In this document: in pieces, positions 54,193-61,066 of the stretch
Layout: each line of letters opens with the position of its first letter
Position numbering within the stretch: position 1 is the stretch's first letter
NCBI RefSeq assembly: GCF_002002705.1
Contig: NZ_MUNS01000022.1
Location: 1 to 64,000, forward strand
Source of the DNA: Polaromonas sp. C04
GTDB taxonomy: Bacteria > Pseudomonadota > Gammaproteobacteria > Burkholderiales > Burkholderiaceae_C
DNA length: 64,000 nucleotides
Direction: 5' to 3'
Made by a program: the position numbers and the translations under genes
The notes under the pieces: model-generated
Databases searched by the model: none
What the model was told of the DNA's origin: nothing
Seen by the model: only the letters and a program-made list of their open reading frames with translations

Positions 54193-54828
54193 CTAACGTA
54201 ATGTGCGAGTTGGTCTGCGAGCTGGCATCCCGGCAGTGGCAAACCGAAGCGTTGCCCTGGCCTGGTTTCCGTGGGCTCTCCCTACATGGGACGAAACCTC
54301 GTCGCGATTCGGCCATCGTGACGGACAGAATGGGCAAACCAGTTCACCGGATTCTGACTCCGCCACCAAGACACTGCGCACTTTCGACATGTCGATATGC
54401 TTCGCCTTCTTCATGTGCCTGGCAAGGTCACCAACCATTGAGCCGCAGACAGGACATTTCTGCAGAGTGAACAGCGGATTGGTGGGCATCCTAGCCACTG
54501 AATCGGCCGCAGGCAGAGACTCACTCACGTCGACTGCCTGGACTGCCTGGACTCCATGCACTTTGCTTCGGTGCTTCTCCAAATCCTTGACAATGACACC
54601 GCAGTCCGTGCAGGTCAGGTCGACTTCCTTGCCAAGATATGGCTCCTCCACGCGAACGTACTGGGCCTGTCCATCGGCTTGTTCGCTACGGGCTTGCGTC
54701 TTTTGGTAAACAGCTCGCGAGAGCAGGATGTGTGTCGGCTTCGCCGGCTTCACAATGCCAGCAACCAGACAGGTGAAACAGTGCTTGTTTTTGCCGCCAC
54801 AAGCGCAAAATGCTGAGCCGACTGCCAA
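54193..54828 (-). CDS. protein with three C2H2 zinc fingers
   Basis: About 211 residues. An N-terminal Cys-rich segment (CACGGKNKHCFTC) precedes three C2H2 units: CTDCGVIVKDLEKHRSKVH, CPVCGSMVGDLARHMKKAKH and CPFCPSRWPNRDEVSSHVGRAH. Tandem C2H2 fingers are rare in bacteria outside the single-finger Ros/MucR family. The best start is a TTG at 54828 with AGGGGGA six bases upstream; a TTG nine codons earlier is also possible. It lies downstream of brxL on the same strand, 310 bases away. A nucleic-acid-binding role is inferred from the fingers. Confidence 0.75.
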   Translation of the reverse strand: MAVGSAFCACGGKNKHCFTCLVAGIVKPAKPTHILLSRAVYQKTQARSEQADGQAQYVRVEEPYLGKEVDLTCTDCGVIVKDLEKHRSKVHGVQAVQAVDVSESLPAADSVARMPTNPLFTLQKCPVCGSMVGDLARHMKKAKHIDMSKVRSVLVAESESGELVCPFCPSRWPNRDEVSSHVGRAHGNQARATLRFATAGMPARRPTRTLR

Positions 54829-55139
54829 TTTGAATCCCCCTTCAGAGCCACGCAATAACTAACACGAGCTTACCAGCGCCCGCGGTCAACTTGGCTACTG
54901 GCGCGCCTCATGGGCATGCTTTTATGCGTGCAGAGCGCAGGTTGGTCAGCTCTTGGCTCCTATATGCCCGAAGCCGCCAACTGGAATCTCGCCCTGTTTT
55001 GCCATCAGCGGCTGCCTGCACCTGGAACATTTGTAGTTGCTGCCGAGCCCTCACTCGACCTAGCAAGCATCGACGACCTCCCCGTCTGACAAGACGCCGA
55101 AGGGGATGCTATCTGCTGTGAGATTTCATTGCCGCTGGC

Positions 55140-57200
55140 TCACTCCACCCCCAACGCCTTAAACACCGCATCCACTGGGTCCGAATAAAAGCCCGTCTGA
55201 AACTTAGCAAACAATTCCCCCGGCACTGAAGCAATGTCGGTCACGCTGGACATCGGCAGCAGGATACGTTTGGCTCCGGCATCAAACGCGACCTGCATGC
55301 ACTCAGCCAGGTTGCGCACCTGCACGATGGTGCCGCCCAGGCTCATGTCGCCCAGCACCGCCAACTGCGACTGCACCGGCTTGGCCAGCGCGGCCGAGCA
55401 CAGGGCGATGAAACTAGCCAGCGTCAGCGCCTGCGGGGTACCGCTGTTTTGCAGTTCAACCAGGTGGGTGTGAAAATCCCGCTCCCCAGGCTTGATGGAT
55501 ACGCTGACCCGGGATGAGTTGGCTTTGAAATAGTCAAACGCCACCCGTACAGCCTCACGCGGGGCCACGCCTGAGACGTTGGCCTTGCCTGAACCGGGAA
55601 TTGATTGAATCTCCAGTCGGTAGATGCCGGGCATCTCGCTTGAGCCCATGCTGATGGTGTGCAGCGTGCCAGGATTCAGGCGACCTTCGGGCACCAGCGC
55701 TCCGCCCGACTGCTCGGGCACCGTCACAAAGCGCTCCACGCCATCTTCCAGGTCGATGTAGCTGAAATGGACGTCGTAAAACTCCATACCGCCAATTTTC
55801 TTGAGCTGCTCCTTGATGCGGCGACGAACTTCGAGCGCGTATTCCAGGCACTTACGCACCGAATCCTTGGTGTATTCGCCATTGGGGCACACCAGCTTGA
55901 GCAGGCCTGAAGTCGTGCGACGAACTGCGATGGTGTCGCGCTGGTTCAGGTTATTGCCCAGCTTGAACCACTTGTCGATGGCGTCCGAAAAGCTTTGCTT
56001 GCGCATCTCGCGCAGATATTCAGCCAGGTAGTCAACAATCAAACCGTATTGGTTGGTGAAAAACTCTGGCCGCATCTTGGGGATTTCCCAACCCGGCACA
56101 TAAGCGTGAAAGCGGTCAAAAAAGGCTGAATCAATCATCGCCTCCGGAAACGGCGCTAACAGGTGCGAGGTCTTGACCAGCGACTCCACGCTCTGGTTGA
56201 TGTTGCCCACAAACACCATGGCGGCGCTGGCGTTAATCGACTCCCGCCCCCGGCTGAATGAGCCCGAGGCCATGTAGTCCTTCATGATTTGTACGCCGTC
56301 GTGGTCTTTGAAGTTGATGCCGGCCACCTCGTCAAACGCCACCACGTCCCACAGACCCACCAGCCCCACCTTACGCGCGCCCATGTTGTAAAACAGGTTG
56401 GCCACCGTGGTTTGCCCGCCCGACACCAGAATGCTGTTCGGACTGATTTCCTTGTAGATGTGGCTTTTGCCGGTACCGCGCGGTCCGAGCTCACAGAAGT
56501 TGTAGTTGTTTTCCACCAGGGGCACCATACGCGCCAGCAAGTGCCACTTCACCCGCTCCTTGAAATGGCTGGGCTCCATACCGGTCGAGCGAATCAGGGC
56601 ATCAATCCACTCTTCATCCGTAAACGCCTTGCGCGCCTCGAATAGCGCAGCCATGTCCATATTGGGCATCTGAATCGGTTTGAGCTCGGTGACCGCAAAA
56701 GGCGAGCCCTTCTGGTCTTCCTCAAAGTGGTATTTCAGGGTGACGATGCACCAAATTCCGCCCACCAACAGCTTTTCGAACTGACGCACATAGGTGTCTG
56801 ATATCTCGGCGTTTTTGACGCCCAGGTTGGACAACAAGGCCTCGTACACATCGCGCCTTTCATTGAGCTTGACGGTCACCTTGTCGATGACCTTGTAGGT
56901 GCCGCTTTCGCGCACCTTGGATTTCACCTTTTCCGCCTCGTCCGGGCGCACGTAGTTTTCCGTCAGGATGCGTTTGACGTTGACCAGACCGCTCTGGATG
57001 ACCGCCTCATCATCGCTCGCACAGTACATGCCCAGCAGGTACTCCAGCACGTACACCGGCACGTTCGCGCCTTCCTTAATCAGCTTGGTCAGGTCCTTGC
57101 GCACCACCTTGCCGGCAAAGTGGGTGTTAAGCAGAGTGTCGAGGCTGGTATCAGGCAGCGTTTCAGCGGTGGGCGGGGATTGCATTGTTTCCATATTCAA
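55140..57200 (-). CDS. brxL: BREX protein BrxL
   Basis: A 686-residue AAA+ protein, the last core gene of type 1 BREX phage defence. The ATPase part has Walker A GPRGTGKSHI and Walker B-like VAFDEVAG. The C-terminal domain is related to Lon protease, but the Lon Ser motif (DGPSAG) is replaced by NSGTPQAL and the Lys position of GGLKEK by Ala (RNLAEC), so proteolysis is unlikely; this agrees with structural work describing BrxL as a DNA-binding AAA+ assembly. The start overlaps the stop of pglZ by four bases. Confidence 0.93.
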   Translation of the reverse strand: MNMETMQSPPTAETLPDTSLDTLLNTHFAGKVVRKDLTKLIKEGANVPVYVLEYLLGMYCASDDEAVIQSGLVNVKRILTENYVRPDEAEKVKSKVRESGTYKVIDKVTVKLNERRDVYEALLSNLGVKNAEISDTYVRQFEKLLVGGIWCIVTLKYHFEEDQKGSPFAVTELKPIQMPNMDMAALFEARKAFTDEEWIDALIRSTGMEPSHFKERVKWHLLARMVPLVENNYNFCELGPRGTGKSHIYKEISPNSILVSGGQTTVANLFYNMGARKVGLVGLWDVVAFDEVAGINFKDHDGVQIMKDYMASGSFSRGRESINASAAMVFVGNINQSVESLVKTSHLLAPFPEAMIDSAFFDRFHAYVPGWEIPKMRPEFFTNQYGLIVDYLAEYLREMRKQSFSDAIDKWFKLGNNLNQRDTIAVRRTTSGLLKLVCPNGEYTKDSVRKCLEYALEVRRRIKEQLKKIGGMEFYDVHFSYIDLEDGVERFVTVPEQSGGALVPEGRLNPGTLHTISMGSSEMPGIYRLEIQSIPGSGKANVSGVAPREAVRVAFDYFKANSSRVSVSIKPGERDFHTHLVELQNSGTPQALTLASFIALCSAALAKPVQSQLAVLGDMSLGGTIVQVRNLAECMQVAFDAGAKRILLPMSSVTDIASVPGELFAKFQTGFYSDPVDAVFKALGVE

Positions 57201-59812
57201 AAGTCATTGCCAAAGGCTAGGTCCACCTTGACGGGCAGCCGAAGCACTTCCACCTTGCTCATGGCATCACGCATGACCAGGTCATAGCGTTTATGGGGGT
57301 CATGCGCACCTGCCAGAACTGTCAGGAAAACCGAACGCTTACGCTCATCGAGCAATTGCGAGGTGCTGTCAAAGGTGAGGGACTGCACGTCGCTGATGGG
57401 TTTGTCTTGGTCCGAGGCATCACGCAACGAGACCACCACCGAGCGGGCCAGCACCCGTTCCGACACGGCGTCTGTCTGGATGAATTCGAAACGCTGGGTG
57501 TTGGTGACTACTTTGTTCACGGCGCCCAACAGGCTGACACTGACGTATTTTGTTTTGGCGTGGTCGGCCTCACTCTCACGCACCGTGATGACGGGAACCA
57601 CCACTTCCTGCGGCATGGCGCTGCCATGAACAAAGCGTGCACCGCCGGCAAAGTGGAACCGGCTGGCGCCTTTGGGCACCCAGAAATCCAGACTGCCATC
57701 CGAGGTAGTGCCGGCCGTCACCGCGGTGTTGCCCGACCAAGCTTTGGGTGTCGTGCCCAAGTCACGTCCTATCAGGTAGCGCTTCTTGGCCTTCAAGGTG
57801 CCGGCCGGTTTGTCGTCCAGCGTGGACTTGTCCGATGCCTCCAGCGCCGACTCCTGATACATGAAGCCATGGTCCGCAGTGACCAGCACCGTCGAGCCAT
57901 TGAGTGAGTTGATGATGAAGCCCAGCACGTTGGAGAGCTCCAGCACAGTTTGCGCCGCAGCCTCAAAAGTTTTGGTCTCTGACGCCTGCTTGTCGCCCGT
58001 CATGTCGATGCGGTCGTGGTAGATGTAAATCAAGCGCTGGTCGCGTACCAACTCCCTGCCCTTGTCCTTGCCCAGCGCCATCAGGTCTTCAGCCTTGACG
58101 GCAATGCCGCCAAAGTTTTTCAGGTGTTCATTCCGCTGCTCCAGTGTGGCCACGGTATGGCCATCGGCCAGAACATCCAGGTTAGCGCTCTCCTTGTAGG
58201 CCAGCGTCTGGTGCGGCAGCAGTGCAGCCATGCCCAGTGCGGTGTAGCTGGGCAACACGCCCAACATGCCGTCCAGCGACGCCTTGAAACGGCTCTTGCT
58301 GTTGGTGTGCTGCACCAGTTCCTGGGCGACCTCGAAGCGGAACGCGTCAGAAATTAGCACGAACACTCGTTTCACGCCGCCGTCAAACAGGGGCAGCACC
58401 CGGCGCTCGTAAAACGCCTGCTGCGGCGTCACCTCGGGCAACTTCCAATGGGTGAGCAAGCCCTGTGGCCCCTCGATGACCTTGGACCACGCCGTGCTCA
58501 GGTGCGGGATGAACCAGCCCGAATACACGCCTTCAATCGTCTCGCGCAACTCGTGCAGCACGGCCCAGCCAGTGGGCTCAACTGCATCGGCTGCGGTGTG
58601 AAGGTGCCGGTACAGCTGGTCAAAGCGGAACAGTTCATCGCGGTATTGGGCAAAGGCAGTGCCCGCATCGGCAAAGCTGAAGCCTGCCGCGTGGGTCGCC
58701 TTCAAGCTGAAAAAGTCGGCGGCCGCGGTCAAGGCGTCATAACACGCAGCCAGGGCACGGGTGCGTTCATTGGCACTGGCCAGCAGCGGGTTGGCCCAAT
58801 GCCCGTCGCGGCGGCGCGCCATCAGGGTACGCACCACGTCCATGTTGGCACCGGCTCCGGCGACGATGCGTTTTTTGAGGTCTTGCACCACCCTCAACTC
58901 GACGTCTTCAAACGTCATGCACTCCACCAGTTGCTCGGCCGACTGGCCCGACAACAAACTCACCAGGTCCAACTCATTGGCCACCGCCTGCGCCAGGGCG
59001 TTGTAATTGCCAAACTGCGCAATGTCCGAGCGCCAACGACCGACAAACACGGAAGCATTCGCAGCCAAGGTGCGGTCGGGCAACACAAAATGCGTCAACT
59101 GGCGCGGTGCATCACCCTGCAAGCCGCGGCAAAAGTCCGTCACCAGAATGCGCAACAGCAAGTCGCGCAGGCTGGGGGCGGCGTCGGAATAGCCGAGTTG
59201 CGTTTGCACCAACTCCCAGAACGCCGGGGTTAAATCATTGGCAGCGATGTCTTGCCAGGCTTTAGGTTGGGCTGACAGGTCTGCCACGCCATCCACTACC
59301 ATGGCGCCATACAGGCGCTGCAAGATGGCGAAACACTCAGGTTGGTCGGCTCGGGTCAGCACCGCCAGTATCTTGCGGTCCAGGTCCTGTGCGTTGTCGC
59401 CCGGCAGTACTAGGCGTTTGAGGCGGTCTACCCGGTCCTTGGCGCGTAGGAACTTGGCGCGCTCTTTCAGGTGTTGCCGGAGCCCTTGGGTGGTCAGGCC
59501 CAGGTCTTCCAGCAGGATGGAGGTGGAATCTGCGCGGAACGACTTGCTGCGCATGCGCACATCCAGCAGCCAGTCCTTGGTGGGTTCTGGCTCGGGCTTA
59601 GCGCTGTAAATCAGCCAGCGCTGGTCGGGTGAGCGTTCGATGTCGAGTTTCACGCGCAGCGCCGGGGTATCGTCCAGCCGTACCAATTGCACACCGTCGA
59701 GTTGCAAGCCATCCACGACAGAGGTGAATTCGGCCTCCACGTCGTGCCAAAACACAACTGAGTGGGCATTAAAGAGGGTGCCCAAACTCTCAAGTAGACG
59801 CTGTTGGCTCAT
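57197..59812 (-). CDS. pglZ: BREX protein PglZ
   Basis: An 871-residue protein of the PglZ family, required for BREX defence and host modification. The C-terminal part has the alkaline-phosphatase-superfamily core: FVLISDAFRFEVAQEL, LIYIYHDRIDMTGDK and VLVTADHGFMYQES, which supply the metal-binding Asp and His residues. Length fits type 1 systems (about 850). The ATG lies at the end of a small frame (TAATG overlap) and its stop overlaps brxL. Confidence 0.95.
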   Translation of the reverse strand: MSQQRLLESLGTLFNAHSVVFWHDVEAEFTSVVDGLQLDGVQLVRLDDTPALRVKLDIERSPDQRWLIYSAKPEPEPTKDWLLDVRMRSKSFRADSTSILLEDLGLTTQGLRQHLKERAKFLRAKDRVDRLKRLVLPGDNAQDLDRKILAVLTRADQPECFAILQRLYGAMVVDGVADLSAQPKAWQDIAANDLTPAFWELVQTQLGYSDAAPSLRDLLLRILVTDFCRGLQGDAPRQLTHFVLPDRTLAANASVFVGRWRSDIAQFGNYNALAQAVANELDLVSLLSGQSAEQLVECMTFEDVELRVVQDLKKRIVAGAGANMDVVRTLMARRRDGHWANPLLASANERTRALAACYDALTAAADFFSLKATHAAGFSFADAGTAFAQYRDELFRFDQLYRHLHTAADAVEPTGWAVLHELRETIEGVYSGWFIPHLSTAWSKVIEGPQGLLTHWKLPEVTPQQAFYERRVLPLFDGGVKRVFVLISDAFRFEVAQELVQHTNSKSRFKASLDGMLGVLPSYTALGMAALLPHQTLAYKESANLDVLADGHTVATLEQRNEHLKNFGGIAVKAEDLMALGKDKGRELVRDQRLIYIYHDRIDMTGDKQASETKTFEAAAQTVLELSNVLGFIINSLNGSTVLVTADHGFMYQESALEASDKSTLDDKPAGTLKAKKRYLIGRDLGTTPKAWSGNTAVTAGTTSDGSLDFWVPKGASRFHFAGGARFVHGSAMPQEVVVPVITVRESEADHAKTKYVSVSLLGAVNKVVTNTQRFEFIQTDAVSERVLARSVVVSLRDASDQDKPISDVQSLTFDSTSQLLDERKRSVFLTVLAGAHDPHKRYDLVMRDAMSKVEVLRLPVKVDLAFGNDF

Positions 59813-59961
59813 TAATTTCGTTTCCCAATTTCATTGAAGTAAGACCTCATTTTCGCGATACGAGCCGCCCCGCTTGGCGCCTCTTCGCGGGAAGAAAAGC
59901 TGGAGTGCTTTCCAATTATGCTTCTGCCCAATTCCCTCAGCCAAGGGAAAATAAACGACAT
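59812..59961 (-). CDS. possible 49-codon leader frame of pglZ
   Basis: A short frame (from MSFIFPWLRELGRS to the stop) ends in TAATG, sharing a base with the pglZ start, which would allow translational coupling. No Shine-Dalgarno sequence is clear and no family is known. It may equally be noncoding; the stretch to 60201 shows nothing else. Confidence 0.25.
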   Translation of the reverse strand: MSFIFPWLRELGRSIIGKHSSFSSREEAPSGAARIAKMRSYFNEIGKRN

Positions 59962-60201
59962 CCAATGACTTGTTTTGTGCCTATGGAGATTCAAATCAAT
60001 GCACCGGTAACCCTTACTCAATCCCTCCGGATGCCCCCTGCTCAACCTCTAAAACACCTTTAGCGCACAGGTAAGTAATTTCCATTACTCATGTCTCTAT
60101 GTTGCACAGCCCAATTGCCCAACTCAGCATCTGAATTGGTTCGTTCACACAGATTGACTTTTTTTCTACTTGAAGATGCACTTTCCCATTTGAGTGCAGG
60201 T

Positions 60202-61065
60202 TTAAGCGGCCCCTTGATTCCGCCCTCGGCTGAAAAGAAGAAGGTGCATCAGTGCAAAGAGTCGATGAAACAGGTAGTCGTTTTGCTCTGGCTCGGAGAT
60301 AGTGACCTTGTCAGTTTCGAAGTGGCGGATATGGAACGAATTGCCGATTTGGGTAAGCTCCCTCGCCTCGGCCTCAAGTAACGCACGAAACGTCGGTTCT
60401 GGAGAACATCGCTCCAACAGGCGGGCGACGGACATGCGTTTGTTCCCCAGAACCTCGATAGACTTCAGACGCTCCCATGCGTCCCAAAGCTTTTCTGTCC
60501 CTTCGGCTCGCGACTTCGGCGCGGCATCCTTGAATTTCTTGCTTGCGTCTTCCAACAGTGCATCAAGAATGTGGTCCCCGCTTGGTGGTAATGTTCCCAT
60601 CGCTTCAAATAGTACTGGTGGCACTGTCCGGAACTCTGTGAGCCTTGTAATGTCGCGCACCAAGGGATTGAGCAGTTTGGTTGCGAACCCATCTACATGG
60701 CCCGCAAGGTCACTCCCGGTGTACATGAAGTTGTGAAGGAACTCCAGAAACCGGACGGTCTTGTTTGAGATGGCACGGCAAAGCGCAACTTGCATTGCAA
60801 CCCGTTCCGGACGGCTTGGAGGCCATTCGAGGGCGCCCGAGCCGACCATTGAGCCAATGGTGCTCCGAGCCTTTGCATGCCATCCATCAAAGTCCGGCAC
60901 GGGAAGCACGGCCTTCAGAAAACCAGCTAAGGGTTCCTCGTCCAGGTGATGAATAAAGCGCTTGAGAACACTTTCGCTGGATTGAAATGATGCATCGCGG
61001 AAATCAGAAACCGTTTCTTCGAGGTCGCGCAGTGATGCCCCAAGAGTTGTCGCGAGCGATGTCAT
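60202..61065 (-). CDS. extra BREX-operon protein with AbiJ-like C-terminal region
   Basis: A 287-residue soluble helical protein encoded between pglX and pglZ, where the core type 1 operon has no gene. The C-terminal 90 residues (LERCSPEPTFRALLEAEARELTQIGNSFHIRHFETDK, YLFHRLFALMHLLL) resemble the C-terminal domain I associate with AbiJ-type abortive-infection and similar proteins (IGN.F.IRH.E..K); this is from memory and needs checking. The rest is unrecognised. I start at ATG 61065, with GGAG eight bases upstream; alternatives at 61074 and a GTG at 61086 overlap pglX. The tight spacing argues for a role in or beside BREX, such as a back-up toxin. Confidence 0.75.
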   Translation of the reverse strand: MTSLATTLGASLRDLEETVSDFRDASFQSSESVLKRFIHHLDEEPLAGFLKAVLPVPDFDGWHAKARSTIGSMVGSGALEWPPSRPERVAMQVALCRAISNKTVRFLEFLHNFMYTGSDLAGHVDGFATKLLNPLVRDITRLTEFRTVPPVLFEAMGTLPPSGDHILDALLEDASKKFKDAAPKSRAEGTEKLWDAWERLKSIEVLGNKRMSVARLLERCSPEPTFRALLEAEARELTQIGNSFHIRHFETDKVTISEPEQNDYLFHRLFALMHLLLFSRGRNQGAA

Positions 61066-61066
61066 C

